Below are positions 23,617 through 36,484 of a stretch of DNA of 64,000 nucleotides, one piece after another; the first letter of the stretch is position 1, and the number at the start of each line of letters is the position of its first letter. Where the stretch lies: assembly GCA_916048095.2 (NCBI GenBank), contig OU696578.1, positions 6,300,287 to 6,364,286 on the forward strand, read 5' to 3'. Under the pieces are notes generated by a model that saw only the letters and a program-made list of their open reading frames with translations, had not been told where the DNA came from and did no database searches. The translations under genes and the position numbers were made by a program. The stretch is from Sacculina carcini (lineage: Eukaryota; Arthropoda; Thecostraca; Sacculinidae).

Positions 23617-24212
23617 AAAAAATAAAGAAAATAAAGAAAATAATGAAAATAAAGAAAATAAAGAAAATAAAGAAAATAAAGAAAATAAAGAAAATAAAGA
23701 AAATAAAGAAAATAAAGAAAATAAAGAAAATAAAGAAAATAAAGAAAATAAAGAAAATAAAGAAAATAAAGAAAATAAAGAAAATAAAGAAAATAAAGAA
23801 AATAAAGAAAATAAAGAAAATAAAGAAAATAAAGAAAATAAAGAAAATAAAGAAAATAAAGAAAATAAAGAAAATAAAGAAAATAAAGAAAATAAAGAAA
23901 ATAAAGAAAATAAAGAAAATAAAGAAAATAAAGAAAATAAAGAAAATAAAGAAAATAAAGAAAATAAAGAAAATAAAGAAAATAAAGAAAATAAAGAAAA
24001 TAAAGAAAATAAAGAAAATAAAGAAAATAAAGAAAATAAAGAAAATAAAGAAAATAAAGAAAATAAAGAAAATAAAGAAAATAAAGAAAATAAAGAAAAT
24101 AAAGAAAATAAAGAAAATAAAGAAAATAAAGAAAATAAAGAAAATAAAGAAAATAAAGAAAATAAAGAAAATAAAGAAAATAAAGAAAATAAAGAAAATA
24201 AAGAAAATAAAT

Positions 24213-24280
24213 AGGTAATAACTTTCTTCACTCAACACTAAACTCTACACACAAATAATCGAAATAAATTGGATGAATTA
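24213..24280 (+). repeat. cassette 39, deeply truncated
   Basis: Only 68 bp remain, starting at AGGTAATAAC, so box B is lost as well. Border AATAAAT-AGGTAATA. 151-bp tract with five AAACAAAAT units, marking the same slot as cassettes 37 and 41. Confidence 0.85.
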
Positions 24281-24431
24281 AAGAAAATAAAGAAAATAAA
24301 GAAAATAAAGAAAATAAACAAAATAAACAAAATAAACAAAATAAACAAAATAAACAAAATAAAGAAAATAAAGAAAATAAAGAAAATAAAGAAAATAAAG
24401 AAAATAAAGAAAATAAAGAAAATAAAGAAAA

Positions 24432-24625
24432 TTAATTGTACACTCGTGCTTGCGCACTATATATACCACATATAAACCATCTCTCTTGAACATCTACAAT
24501 GGCCGGACCGCGTAAGACTCTGCTCGAACCCCGAGGACCTCGGTTCGAATCCCAGCCAGGTAATAACTTTCTTCACTCAACACTAAACTCTACACACAAA
24601 TAATCGAAATAAATTGGATGAATTA
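24432..24625 (+). repeat. cassette 40, full
   Basis: 576-bp tract beginning ATTAAGAAAATAAAG, with AATGAAAAT near 24653. Confidence 0.85.
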
Positions 24626-25201
24626 AGAAAATAAAGAAAATAAAGAAAATAATGAAAATAAAGAAAATAAAGAAAATAAAGAAAATAAAGAAAATAAAGA
24701 AAATAAAGAAAATAAAGAAAATAAAGAAAATAAAGAAAATAAAGAAAATAAAGAAAATAAAGAAAATAAAGAAAATAAAGAAAATAAAGAAAATAAAGAA
24801 AATAAAGAAAATAAAGAAAATAAAGAAAATAAAGAAAATAAAGAAAATAAAGAAAATAAAGAAAATAAAGAAAATAAAGAAAATAAAGAAAATAAAGAAA
24901 ATAAAGAAAATAAAGAAAATAAAGAAAATAAAGAAAATAAAGAAAATAAAGAAAATAAAGAAAATAAAGAAAATAAAGAAAATAAAGAAAATAAAGAAAA
25001 TAAAGAAAATAAAGAAAATAAAGAAAATAAAGAAAATAAAGAAAATAAAGAAAATAAAGAAAATAAAGAAAATAAAGAAAATAAAGAAAATAAAGAAAAT
25101 AAAGAAAATAAAGAAAATAAAGAAAATAAAGAAAATAAAGAAAATAAAGAAAATAAAGAAAATAAAGAAAATAAAGAAAATAAAGAAAATAAAGAAAATA
25201 A

Positions 25202-25298
25202 CCCCGAGGACCTCGGTTCGAATCCCAGCCAGGTAATAACTTTCTTCACTCAACACTAAACTCTACACACAAATAATCGAAATAAATTGGATGAATTA
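25202..25298 (+). repeat. cassette 41, 5'-truncated
   Basis: CCCCGAGG breakpoint. 151-bp tract with four AAACAAAAT units. Opens copy 1 of higher-order repeat C. Confidence 0.85.
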
Positions 25299-25449
25299 AA
25301 GAAAATAAAGAAAATAAAGAAAATAAAGAAAATAAACAAAATAAACAAAATAAACAAAATAAACAAAATAAAGAAAATAAAGAAAATAAAGAAAATAAAG
25401 AAAATAAAGAAAATAAAGAAAATAAAGAAAATAAAGAAAATAAAGAAAA

Positions 25450-25643
25450 TTAATTGTACACTCGTGCTTGCGCACTATATATACCACATATAAACCATCT
25501 CTCTTGAACATCTACAATGGCCGGACCGCGTAAGACTCTGCTCGAACCCCGAGGACCTCGGTTCGAATCCCAGCCAGGTAATAACTTTCTTCACTCAACA
25601 CTAAACTCTACACACAAAGAATCGAAATAAATTGGATGAATTA
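25450..25643 (+). repeat. cassette 42, full
   Basis: AAAGAATCG allele. 277-bp tract. Confidence 0.85.
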
Positions 25644-25920
25644 AAGAAAATAAAGAAAATAAAGAAAATAAAGAAAATAAAGAAAATAAAGAAAATAAAG
25701 AAAATAAAGAAAATAAAGAAAATAAAGAAAATAAAGAAAATAAAGAAAATAAAGAAAATAAAGAAAATAAAGAAAATAAAGAAAATAAAGAAAATAAAGA
25801 AAATAAAGAAAATAAAGAAAATAAAGAAAATAAAGAAAATAAAGAAAATAAAGAAAATAAAGAAAATAAAGAAAATAAAGAAAATAAAGAAAATAAAGAA
25901 AATAAAGAAAATAAAGAAAA

Positions 25921-26114
25921 TTAATTGTACACTCGTGCTTGCGCACTATATATACCACATATAAACCATCTCTCTTGAACATCTACAATGGCCGGACCGC
26001 GTAAGACTCTGCTCGAACCCCGAGGACCTCGGTTCGAATCCCAGCCAGGTAATAACTTTCTTCACTCAACACTAAACTCTACACACAAATAATCGAAATA
26101 AATTGGATGAATTA
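25921..26114 (+). repeat. cassette 43, full
   Basis: Missing-A mark. 402-bp tract with AATGAAAAT at its start and five AAACAAAAT units near 26410-26455. This is again a fusion-type tract with no cassette remnant between the two marks. Confidence 0.85.
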
Positions 26115-26516
26115 AAAAAATAAAGAAAATAAAGAAAATAATGAAAATAAAGAAAATAAAGAAAATAAAGAAAATAAAGAAAATAAAGAAAATAAAGAAA
26201 ATAAAGAAAATAAAGAAAATAAAGAAAATAAAGAAAATAAAGAAAATAAAGAAAATAAAGAAAATAAAGAAAATAAAGAAAATAAAGAAAATAAAGAAAA
26301 TAAAGAAAATAAAGAAAATAAAGAAAATAAAGAAAATAAAGAAAATAAAGAAAATAAAGAAAATAAAGAAAATAAAGAAAATAAAGAAAATAAAGAAAAT
26401 AAAGAAAATAAACAAAATAAACAAAATAAACAAAATAAACAAAATAAACAAAATAAAGAAAATAAAGAAAATAAAGAAAATAAAGAAAATAAAGAAAATA
26501 AAGAAAATAAAGAAAA

Positions 26517-26710
26517 TTAATTGTACACTCGTGCTTGCGCACTATATATACCACATATAAACCATCTCTCTTGAACATCTACAATGGCCGGACCGCGTAA
26601 GACTCTGCTCGAACCCCGAGGACCTCGGTTCGAATCCCAGCCAGGTAATAACTTTCTTCACTCAACACTAAACTCTACACACAAATAATCGAAATAAATT
26701 GGATGAATTA
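26517..26710 (+). repeat. cassette 44, full
   Basis: 293-bp tract with three AAACAAAAT units running into an 11-base A run (26912-26922) that shifts the 9-mer phase. Confidence 0.85.
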
Positions 26711-27003
26711 AAGAAAATAAAGAAAATAAAGAAAATAAAGAAAATAAAGAAAATAAAGAAAATAAAGAAAATAAAGAAAATAAAGAAAATAAAGAAAATA
26801 AAGAAAATAAAGAAAATAAAGAAAATAAAGAAAATAAAGAAAATAAAGAAAATAAAGAAAATAAAGAAAATAAAGAAAATAAAGAAAATAAACAAAATAA
26901 ACAAAATAAACAAAAAAAAAAATAAAGAAAATAAAGAAAATAAAGAAAATAAAGAAAATAAAGAAAATAAAGAAAATAAAGAAAATAAAGAAAATAAAGA
27001 AAA

Positions 27004-27197
27004 TTAATTGTACACTCGTGCTTGCGCACTATATATACCACATATAAACCATCTCTCTTGAACATCTACAATGGCCGGACCGCGTAAGACTCTGCTCGAA
27101 CCCCGAGGACCTCGGTTCGAATCCCAGCCAGGTAATAACTTTCTTCACTCAACACTAAACTCTACACACAAATAATCGAAATAAATTGGATGAATTA
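27004..27197 (+). repeat. cassette 45, full
   Basis: Missing-A mark. 897-bp tract with AATGAAAAT and two adjacent AAAGAACAT units near 27508-27520. Confidence 0.85.
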
Positions 27198-28094
27198 AAA
27201 AAATAAAGAAAATAAAGAAAATAATGAAAATAAAGAAAATAAAGAAAATAAAGAAAATAAAGAAAATAAAGAAAATAAAGAAAATAAAGAAAATAAAGAA
27301 AATAAAGAAAATAAAGAAAATAAAGAAAATAAAGAAAATAAAGAAAATAAAGAAAATAAAGAAAATAAAGAAAATAAAGAAAATAAAGAAAATAAAGAAA
27401 ATAAAGAAAATAAAGAAAATAAAGAAAATAAAGAAAATAAAGAAAATAAAGAAAATAAAGAAAATAAAGAAAATAAAGAAAATAAAGAAAATAAAGAAAA
27501 TAAAGAACATAAAGAACATAAAGAAAATAAAGAAAATAAAGAAAATAAAGAAAATAAAGAAAATAAAGAAAATAAAGAAAATAAAGAAAATAAAGAAAAT
27601 AAAGAAAATAAAGAAAATAAAGAAAATAAAGAAAATAAAGAAAATAAAGAAAATAAAGAAAATAAAGAAAATAAAGAAAATAAAGAAAATAAAGAAAATA
27701 AAGAAAATAAAGAAAATAAAGAAAATAAAGAAAATAAAGAAAATAAAGAAAATAAAGAAAATAAAGAAAATAAAGAAAATAAAGAAAATAAAGAAAATAA
27801 AGAAAATAAAGAAAATAAAGAAAATAAAGAAAATAAAGAAAATAAAGAAAATAAAGAAAATAAAGAAAATAAAGAAAATAAAGAAAATAAAGAAAATAAA
27901 GAAAATAAAGAAAATAAAGAAAATAAAGAAAATAAAGAAAATAAAGAAAATAAAGAAAATAAAGAAAATAAAGAAAATAAAGAAAATAAAGAAAATAAAG
28001 AAAATAAAGAAAATAAAGAAAATAAAGAAAATAAAGAAAATAAAGAAAATAAAGAAAATAAAGAAAATAAAGAAAATAAAGAAAATAAAGAAAA

Positions 28095-28288
28095 TTAATT
28101 GTACACTCGTGCTTGCGCACTATATATACCACATATAAACCATCTCTCTTGAGCATCTACAATGGCCGGACCGCGTAAGACTCTGCTCGAACCCCGAGGA
28201 CCTCGGTTCGAATCCCAGCCAGGTAATAACTTTCTTCACTCAACACTAAACTCTACACACAAAGAATCGAAATAAATTGGATGAATTA
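28095..28288 (+). repeat. cassette 46, full
   Basis: GAGCAT and AAAGAATCG alleles. 268-bp tract. Confidence 0.85.
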
Positions 28289-28556
28289 AAGAAAATAAAG
28301 AAAATAAAGAAAATAAAGAAAATAAAGAAAATAAAGAAAATAAAGAAAATAAAGAAAATAAAGAAAATAAAGAAAATAAAGAAAATAAAGAAAATAAAGA
28401 AAATAAAGAAAATAAAGAAAATAAAGAAAATAAAGAAAATAAAGAAAATAAAGAAAATAAAGAAAATAAAGAAAATAAAGAAAATAAAGAAAATAAAGAA
28501 AATAAAGAAAATAAAGAAAATAAAGAAAATAAAGAAAATAAAGAAAATAAAGAAAA

Positions 28557-28750
28557 TTAATTGTACACTCGTGCTTGCGCACTATATATACCACATATAA
28601 ACCATCTCTCTTGAACATCTACAATGGCCGGACCGCGTAAGACTCTGCTCGAACCCCGAGGACCTCGGTTCGAATCCCAGCCAGGTAATAACTTTCTTCA
28701 CTCAACACTAAACTCTACACACAAATAATCGAAAAAAAATGGATGAATTA
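28557..28750 (+). repeat. cassette 47, full
   Basis: Private change CGAAAAAAAATGGATG near its right end. 262-bp tract with AATAAAT (about 28834) and AATGAAAAT (about 28931), ending in a truncated cassette. Confidence 0.85.
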
Positions 28751-29012
28751 AAAAAAATAAAGAAAATAAAGAAAATAAAGAAAATAAAGAAAATAAAGAA
28801 AATAAAGAAAATAAAGAAAATAAAGAAAATAAATAAAATAAAGAAAATAAAGAAAATAAAGAAAATAAAGAAAATAAAGAAAATAAAGAAAATAAAGAAA
28901 ATAAAGAAAATAAAGAAAATAAAGAAAATAATGAAAATAAAGAAAATAAAGAAAATAAAGAAAATAAAGAAAATAAAGAAAATAAAGAAAATAAAGAAAA
29001 TAAAGAAAATAA

Positions 29013-29109
29013 CCCCGAGGACCTCGGTTCGAATCCCAGCCAGGTAATAACTTTCTTCACTCAACACTAAAGTCTACACACAAATAATCGAAATAAATTG
29101 GATGAATTA
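29013..29109 (+). repeat. cassette 48, 5'-truncated
   Basis: CCCCGAGG breakpoint. AAAGTCTAC allele, seen elsewhere only in cassette 65. 268-bp tract. Confidence 0.85.
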
Positions 29110-29377
29110 AAGAAAATAAAGAAAATAAAGAAAATAAAGAAAATAAAGAAAATAAAGAAAATAAAGAAAATAAAGAAAATAAAGAAAATAAAGAAAATAA
29201 AGAAAATAAAGAAAATAAAGAAAATAAAGAAAATAAAGAAAATAAAGAAAATAAAGAAAATAAAGAAAATAAAGAAAATAAAGAAAATAAAGAAAATAAA
29301 GAAAATAAAGAAAATAAAGAAAATAAAGAAAATAAAGAAAATAAAGAAAATAAAGAAAATAAAGAAAATAAAGAAAA

Positions 29378-29571
29378 TTAATTGTACACTCGTGCTTGCG
29401 CACTATATATACCACATATAAACCATCTCTCTTGAACATCTACAATGGCCGGACCGCGTAAGACTCTGCTCGAACCCCGAGGACCTCGGTTCGAATCCCA
29501 GCCAGGTAATAACTTTCTTCACTCAACACTAAACTCTACACACAAATAATCGAAATAAATTGGATGAATTA
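29378..29571 (+). repeat. cassette 49, full
   Basis: 327-bp tract with AACAAAG (about 29633) and AATAAAT (about 29672). Confidence 0.85.
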
Positions 29572-29898
29572 AAAAAAATAAAGAAAATAAAGAAAATAAA
29601 GAAAATAAAGAAAATAAAGAAAATAAAGAAAACAAAGAAAATAAAGAAAATAAAGAAAATAAAGAAAATAAATAAAATAAAGAAAATAAAGAAAATAAAG
29701 AAAATAAAGAAAATAAAGAAAATAAAGAAAATAAAGAAAATAAAGAAAATAAAGAAAATAAAGAAAATAAAGAAAATAAAGAAAATAAAGAAAATAAAGA
29801 AAATAAAGAAAATAAAGAAAATAAAGAAAATAAAGAAAATAAAGAAAATAAAGAAAATAAAGAAAATAAAGAAAATAAAGAAAATAAAGAAAATAAAA

Positions 29899-29942
29899 AC
29901 TAAACTCTACACACAAATAATCGAAATAAATTGGATGAATTA
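29899..29942 (+). repeat. cassette 50, most deeply truncated
   Basis: Only 44 bp remain (ACTAAACTCTAC onward), the shortest remnant in the window. It holds the slot occupied in the sister block by cassette 67, which has the ordinary truncation. 250-bp tract. Confidence 0.85.
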
Positions 29943-30192
29943 AAGAAAATAAAGAAAATAAAGAAAATAAAGAAAATAAAGAAAATAAAGAAAATAAAGA
30001 AAATAAAGAAAATAAAGAAAATAAAGAAAATAAAGAAAATAAAGAAAATAAAGAAAATAAAGAAAATAAAGAAAATAAAGAAAATAAAGAAAATAAAGAA
30101 AATAAAGAAAATAAAGAAAATAAAGAAAATAAAGAAAATAAAGAAAATAAAGAAAATAAAGAAAATAAAGAAAATAAAGAAAATAAAGAAAA

Positions 30193-30386
30193 TTAATTGT
30201 ACACTCGTGCTTGCGCACTATATATACCACATATAAACCATCTCTCTTGAACATCTACAATGGCCGGACCGCGTAAGACTCTGCTCGAACCCCGAGGACC
30301 TCGGTTCGAATCCCAGCCAGGTAATAACTTTCTTCACTCAACACTAAACTCTACACACAAATAATCGAAATAAATTGGATGAATTA
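30193..30386 (+). repeat. cassette 51, full
   Basis: 403-bp tract with two AAAGGAAAT units. Confidence 0.85.
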
Positions 30387-30789
30387 AAAAAAATAAAGAA
30401 AATAAAGAAAATAAAGAAAATAAAGAAAATAAAGGAAATAAAGAAAATAAAGAAAATAAAGAAAATAAAGAAAATAAAGAAAATAAAGAAAATAAAGGAA
30501 ATAAAGAAAATAAAGAAAATAAAGAAAATAAAGAAAATAAAGAAAATAAAGAAAATAAAGAAAATAAAGAAAATAAAGAAAATAAAGAAAATAAAGAAAA
30601 TAAAGAAAATAAAGAAAATAAAGAAAATAAAGAAAATAAAGAAAATAAAGAAAATAAAGAAAATAAAGAAAATAAAGAAAATAAAGAAAATAAAGAAAAT
30701 AAAGAAAATAAAGAAAATAAAGAAAATAAAGAAAATAAAGAAAATAAAGAAAATAAAGAAAATAAAGAAAATAAAGAAAATAAAGAAAA

Positions 30790-30983
30790 TTTATTGTACA
30801 CTCGTGCTTGCGCACTATATATACCACATATAAACCAACTCTCTTGAACATCTACAATGGCCGGACCGCGTAAGACTCTGCTCGAACCCCGAGGACCTCG
30901 GTTCGAATCCCAGCCAGGTAATAACTTTCTTCACTCAACACTAAACTCTACACACAAATAATCGAAATAAATTGGATGAATTA
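30790..30983 (+). repeat. cassette 52, full
   Basis: CCAACTC allele and AAATTTATTG border. 187-bp tract. Confidence 0.85.
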
Positions 30984-31170
30984 AAGAAAATAAAGAAAAT
31001 AAAGAAAATAAAGAAAATAAAGAAAATAAAGAAAATAAAGAAAATAAAGAAAATAAAGAAAATAAAGAAAATAAAGAAAATAAAGAAAATAAAGAAAATA
31101 AAGAAAATAAAGAAAATAAAGAAAATAAAGAAAATAAAGAAAATAAAGAAAATAAAGAAAATAAAGAAAA

Positions 31171-31364
31171 TTAATTGTACACTCGTGCTTGCGCACTATA
31201 TATACCACATATAAACCATCTCTCTTGAACATCTACAATGGCCGGACCGCGTAAGACTCTGCTCGAACCCCGAGGACCTCGGTTCGAATCCCAGCCAGGT
31301 AATAACTTTCTTCACTCAACACTAAACTCTACACACAAATAATCGAAATAAATTGGATGAATTA
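31171..31364 (+). repeat. cassette 53, full
   Basis: Missing-A mark but no AATGAAAAT. 393-bp tract. Confidence 0.85.
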
Positions 31365-31757
31365 AAAAAATAAAGAAAATAAAGAAAATAAAGAAAATAA
31401 AGAAAATAAAGAAAATAAAGAAAATAAAGAAAATAAAGAAAATAAAGAAAATAAAGAAAATAAAGAAAATAAAGAAAATAAAGAAAATAAAGAAAATAAA
31501 GAAAATAAAGAAAATAAAGAAAATAAAGAAAATAAAGAAAATAAAGAAAATAAAGAAAATAAAGAAAATAAAGAAAATAAAGAAAATAAAGAAAATAAAG
31601 AAAATAAAGAAAATAAAGAAAATAAAGAAAATAAAGAAAATAAAGAAAATAAAGAAAATAAAGAAAATAAAGAAAATAAAGAAAATAAAGAAAATAAAGA
31701 AAATAAAGAAAATAAAGAAAATAAAGAAAATAAAGAAAATAAAGAAAATAAAGAAAA

Positions 31758-31951
31758 TTAATTGTACACTCGTGCTTGCGCACTATATATACCACATATA
31801 AACCATCTCTCTTGAGCATCTACAATGGCCGGACCGCGTAAGACTCTGCTCGAACCCCGAGGACCTCGGTTCGAATCCCAGCCAGGTAATAACTTTCTTC
31901 ACTCAACACTAAACTCTACACACAAATAATCGAAATAAATTGGATGAATTA
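31758..31951 (+). repeat. cassette 54, full
   Basis: GAGCAT allele. 202-bp tract running into a deep truncation. Confidence 0.85.
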
Positions 31952-32153
31952 AAGAAAATAAAGAAAATAAAGAAAATAAAGAAAATAAAGAAAATAAAGA
32001 AAATAAAGAAAATAAAGAAAATAAAGAAAATAAAGAAAATAAAGAAAATAAAGAAAATAAAGAAAATAAAGAAAATAAAGAAAATAAAGAAAATAAAGAA
32101 AATAAAGAAAATAAAGAAAATAAAGAAAATAAAGAAAATAAAGAAAATAAAAA

Positions 32154-32218
32154 TAATAACTTTCTTCACTCAACACTAAACTCTACACACAAATAATCGA
32201 AATAAATTGGATGAATTA
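32154..32218 (+). repeat. cassette 55, deeply truncated
   Basis: 65 bp remain from TAATAACTTTC; border AAAATAAAAA-TAATAAC. The same breakpoint is used by cassette 92, 21.7 kb away. 151-bp tract with five AAACAAAAT units. Confidence 0.85.
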
Positions 32219-32369
32219 AAGAAAATAAAGAAAATAAAGAAAATAAAGAAAATAAACAAAATAAACAAAATAAACAAAATAAACAAAATAAACAAAATAA
32301 AGAAAATAAAGAAAATAAAGAAAATAAAGAAAATAAAGAAAATAAAGAAAATAAAGAAAATAAAGAAAA

Positions 32370-32563
32370 TTAATTGTACACTCGTGCTTGCGCACTATAT
32401 ATACCACATATAAACCATCTCTCTTGAACATCTACAATGGCCGGACCGCGTAAGACTCTGCTCGAACCCCGAGGACCTCGGTTCGAATCCCAGCCAGGTA
32501 ATAACTTTCTTCACTCAACACTAAACTCTACACACAAAGAATCGAAATAAATTGGATGAATTA
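32370..32563 (+). repeat. cassette 56, full
   Basis: AAAGAATCG allele. 412-bp tract. Confidence 0.85.
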
Positions 32564-32975
32564 AAGAAAATAAAGAAAATAAAGAAAATAAAGAAAATAA
32601 AGAAAATAAAGAAAATAAAGAAAATAAAGAAAATAAAGAAAATAAAGAAAATAAAGAAAATAAAGAAAATAAAGAAAATAAAGAAAATAAAGAAAATAAA
32701 GAAAATAAAGAAAATAAAGAAAATAAAGAAAATAAAGAAAATAAAGAAAATAAAGAAAATAAAGAAAATAAAGAAAATAAAGAAAATAAAGAAAATAAAG
32801 AAAATAAAGAAAATAAAGAAAATAAAGAAAATAAAGAAAATAAAGAAAATAAAGAAAATAAAGAAAATAAAGAAAATAAAGAAAATAAAGAAAATAAAGA
32901 AAATAAAGAAAATAAAGAAAATAAAGAAAATAAAGAAAATAAAGAAAATAAAGAAAATAAAGAAAATAAAGAAAA

Positions 32976-33169
32976 TTAATTGTACACTCGTGCTTGCGCA
33001 CTATATATACCACATATAAACCATCTCTCTTGAGCATCTACAATGGCCGGACCGCGTAAGACTCTGCTCGAACCCCGAGGACCTCGGTTCGAATCCCAGC
33101 CAGGTAATAACTTTCTTCACTCAACACTAAACTCTACACACAAATAATCGAAATAAATTGGATGAATTA
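32976..33169 (+). repeat. cassette 57, full
   Basis: GAGCAT allele. 199-bp tract ending in a truncated cassette. Confidence 0.85.
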
Positions 33170-33368
33170 AAGAAAATAAAGAAAATAAAGAAAATAAAGA
33201 AAATAAAGAAAATAAAGAAAATAAAGAAAATAAAGAAAATAAAGAAAATAAAGAAAATAAAGAAAATAAAGAAAATAAAGAAAATAAAGAAAATAAAGAA
33301 AATAAAGAAAATAAAGAAAATAAAGAAAATAAAGAAAATAAAGAAAATAAAGAAAATAAAGAAAATAA

Positions 33369-33465
33369 CCCCGAGGACCTCGGTTCGAATCCCAGCCAGG
33401 TAATAACTTTCTTCACTCAACACTAAACTCTACACACAAATAATCGAAATAAATTGGATGAATTA
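33369..33465 (+). repeat. cassette 58, 5'-truncated
   Basis: CCCCGAGG breakpoint. 151-bp tract with an AAACAAAAT block broken by two ordinary units. Opens copy 2 of higher-order repeat C. Confidence 0.85.
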
Positions 33466-33616
33466 AAGAAAATAAAGAAAATAAAGAAAATAAAGAAAAT
33501 AAACAAAATAAACAAAATAAAGAAAATAAAGAAAATAAACAAAATAAAGAAAATAAAGAAAATAAAGAAAATAAAGAAAATAAAGAAAATAAAGAAAATA
33601 AAGAAAATAAAGAAAA

Positions 33617-33810
33617 TTAATTGTACACTCGTGCTTGCGCACTATATATACCACATATAAACCATCTCTCTTGAACATCTACAATGGCCGGACCGCGTAA
33701 GACTCTGCTCGAACCCCGAGGACCTCGGTTCGAATCCCAGCCAGGTAATAACTTTCTTCACTCAACACTAAACTCTACACACAAAGAATCGAAATAAATT
33801 GGATGAATTA
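33617..33810 (+). repeat. cassette 59, full
   Basis: AAAGAATCG allele. 259-bp tract. Confidence 0.85.
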
Positions 33811-34069
33811 AAGAAAATAAAGAAAATAAAGAAAATAAAGAAAATAAAGAAAATAAAGAAAATAAAGAAAATAAAGAAAATAAAGAAAATAAAGAAAATA
33901 AAGAAAATAAAGAAAATAAAGAAAATAAAGAAAATAAAGAAAATAAAGAAAATAAAGAAAATAAAGAAAATAAAGAAAATAAAGAAAATAAAGAAAATAA
34001 AGAAAATAAAGAAAATAAAGAAAATAAAGAAAATAAAGAAAATAAAGAAAATAAAGAAAATAAAGAAAA

Positions 34070-34263
34070 TTAATTGTACACTCGTGCTTGCGCACTATAT
34101 ATACCACATATAAACCATCTCTCTTGAACATCTACAATGGCCGGACCGCGTAAGACTCTGCTCGAACCCCGAGGACCTCGGTTCGAATCCCAGCCAGGTA
34201 ATAACTTTCTTCACTCAACACTAAACTCTACACACAAATAATCGAAATAAATTGGATGAATTA
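34070..34263 (+). repeat. cassette 60, full
   Basis: Missing-A mark. 375-bp tract with AATGAAAAT and five AAACAAAAT units, the counterpart of cassette 43. Confidence 0.85.
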
Positions 34264-34638
34264 AAAAAATAAAGAAAATAAAGAAAATAATGAAAATAAA
34301 GAAAATAAAGAAAATAAAGAAAATAAAGAAAATAAAGAAAATAAAGAAAATAAAGAAAATAAAGAAAATAAAGAAAATAAAGAAAATAAAGAAAATAAAG
34401 AAAATAAAGAAAATAAAGAAAATAAAGAAAATAAAGAAAATAAAGAAAATAAAGAAAATAAAGAAAATAAAGAAAATAAAGAAAATAAAGAAAATAAAGA
34501 AAATAAAGAAAATAAAGAAAATAAAGAAAATAAAGAAAATAAAGAAAATAAACAAAATAAACAAAATAAACAAAATAAACAAAATAAACAAAATAAAGAA
34601 AATAAAGAAAATAAAGAAAATAAAGAAAATAAAGAAAA

Positions 34639-34832
34639 TTAATTGTACACTCGTGCTTGCGCACTATATATACCACATATAAACCATCTCTCTTGAACAT
34701 CTACAATGGCCGGACCGCGTAAGACTCTGCTCGAACCCCGAGGACCTCGGTTCGAATCCCAGCCAGGTAATAACTTTCTTCACTCAACACTAAACTCTAC
34801 ACACAAAGAATCGAAATAAATTGGATGAATTA
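34639..34832 (+). repeat. cassette 61, full
   Basis: AAAGAATCG allele. 322-bp tract with two AATCAAG units (34922 and 34931). This is the one slot that differs from copy 1 of the block (cassette 44). Confidence 0.85.
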
Positions 34833-35154
34833 AAGAAAATAAAGAAAATAAAGAAAATAAAGAAAATAAAGAAAATAAAGAAAATAAAGAAAATAAAGAA
34901 AATAAAGAAAATAAAGAAAATCAAGAAAATCAAGAAAATAAAGAAAATAAAGAAAATAAAGAAAATAAAGAAAATAAAGAAAATAAAGAAAATAAAGAAA
35001 ATAAAGAAAATAAAGAAAATAAAGAAAATAAAGAAAATAAAGAAAATAAAGAAAATAAAGAAAATAAAGAAAATAAAGAAAATAAAGAAAATAAAGAAAA
35101 TAAAGAAAATAAAGAAAATAAAGAAAATAAAGAAAATAAAGAAAATAAAGAAAA

Positions 35155-35348
35155 TTAATTGTACACTCGTGCTTGCGCACTATATATACCACATATAAAC
35201 CATCTCTCTTGAACATCTACAATGGCCGGACCGCGTAAGACTCTGCTCGAACCCCGAGGACCTCGGTTCGAATCCCAGCCAGGTAATAACTTTCTTCACT
35301 CAACACTAAACTCTACACACAAATAATCGAAATAAATTGGATGAATTA
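35155..35348 (+). repeat. cassette 62, full
   Basis: Missing-A mark. 942-bp tract with AATGAAAAT and the same adjacent pair of AAAGAACAT units (about 35721-35732) as after cassette 45. Confidence 0.85.
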
Positions 35349-36290
35349 AAAAAATAAAGAAAATAAAGAAAATAATGAAAATAAAGAAAATAAAGAAAAT
35401 AAAGAAAATAAAGAAAATAAAGAAAATAAAGAAAATAAAGAAAATAAAGAAAATAAAGAAAATAAAGAAAATAAAGAAAATAAAGAAAATAAAGAAAATA
35501 AAGAAAATAAAGAAAATAAAGAAAATAAAGAAAATAAAGAAAATAAAGAAAATAAAGAAAATAAAGAAAATAAAGAAAATAAAGAAAATAAAGAAAATAA
35601 AGAAAATAAAGAAAATAAAGAAAATAAAGAAAATAAAGAAAATAAAGAAAATAAAGAAAATAAAGAAAATAAAGAAAATAAAGAAAATAAAGAAAATAAA
35701 GAAAATAAAGAAAATAAAGAACATAAAGAACATAAAGAAAATAAAGAAAATAAAGAAAATAAAGAAAATAAAGAAAATAAAGAAAATAAAGAAAATAAAG
35801 AAAATAAAGAAAATAAAGAAAATAAAGAAAATAAAGAAAATAAAGAAAATAAAGAAAATAAAGAAAATAAAGAAAATAAAGAAAATAAAGAAAATAAAGA
35901 AAATAAAGAAAATAAAGAAAATAAAGAAAATAAAGAAAATAAAGAAAATAAAGAAAATAAAGAAAATAAAGAAAATAAAGAAAATAAAGAAAATAAAGAA
36001 AATAAAGAAAATAAAGAAAATAAAGAAAATAAAGAAAATAAAGAAAATAAAGAAAATAAAGAAAATAAAGAAAATAAAGAAAATAAAGAAAATAAAGAAA
36101 ATAAAGAAAATAAAGAAAATAAAGAAAATAAAGAAAATAAAGAAAATAAAGAAAATAAAGAAAATAAAGAAAATAAAGAAAATAAAGAAAATAAAGAAAA
36201 TAAAGAAAATAAAGAAAATAAAGAAAATAAAGAAAATAAAGAAAATAAAGAAAATAAAGAAAATAAAGAAAATAAAGAAAATAAAGAAAA

Positions 36291-36484
36291 TTAATTGTAC
36301 ACTCGTGCTTGCGCACTATATATACCACATATAAACCATCTCTCTTGAGCATCTACAATGGCCGGACCGCGTAAGACTCTGCTCGAACCCCGAGGACCTC
36401 GGTTCGAATCCCAGCCAGGTAATAACTTTCTTCACTCAACACTAAACTCTACACACAAAGAATCGAAATAAATTGGATGAATTA
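36291..36484 (+). repeat. cassette 63, full
   Basis: GAGCAT and AAAGAATCG alleles. 286-bp tract. Confidence 0.85.

Larger units (their letters stand above)
22567..25449. repeat. local dimer array (higher-order repeat B)
   Basis: Three tandem copies, 0.86-1.02 kb each, of a pair: a full cassette with an AATGAAAAT tract, then a truncated cassette with an AAACAAAAT block (cassettes 36-37, 38-39, 40-41). The middle truncated member is eroded further. Confidence 0.7.
25202..31757. repeat. higher-order repeat C, copy 1
   Basis: Cassettes 41-53 (6556 bp). Thirteen consecutive slots match cassettes 58-70 in order. Shared rare marks include the adjacent AAAGAACAT pair, AAAGTCTAC, AACAAAG with AATAAAT, and AAATTTATTG. 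Slot 4 differs, and slot 10 is truncated further here. Confidence 0.8.
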
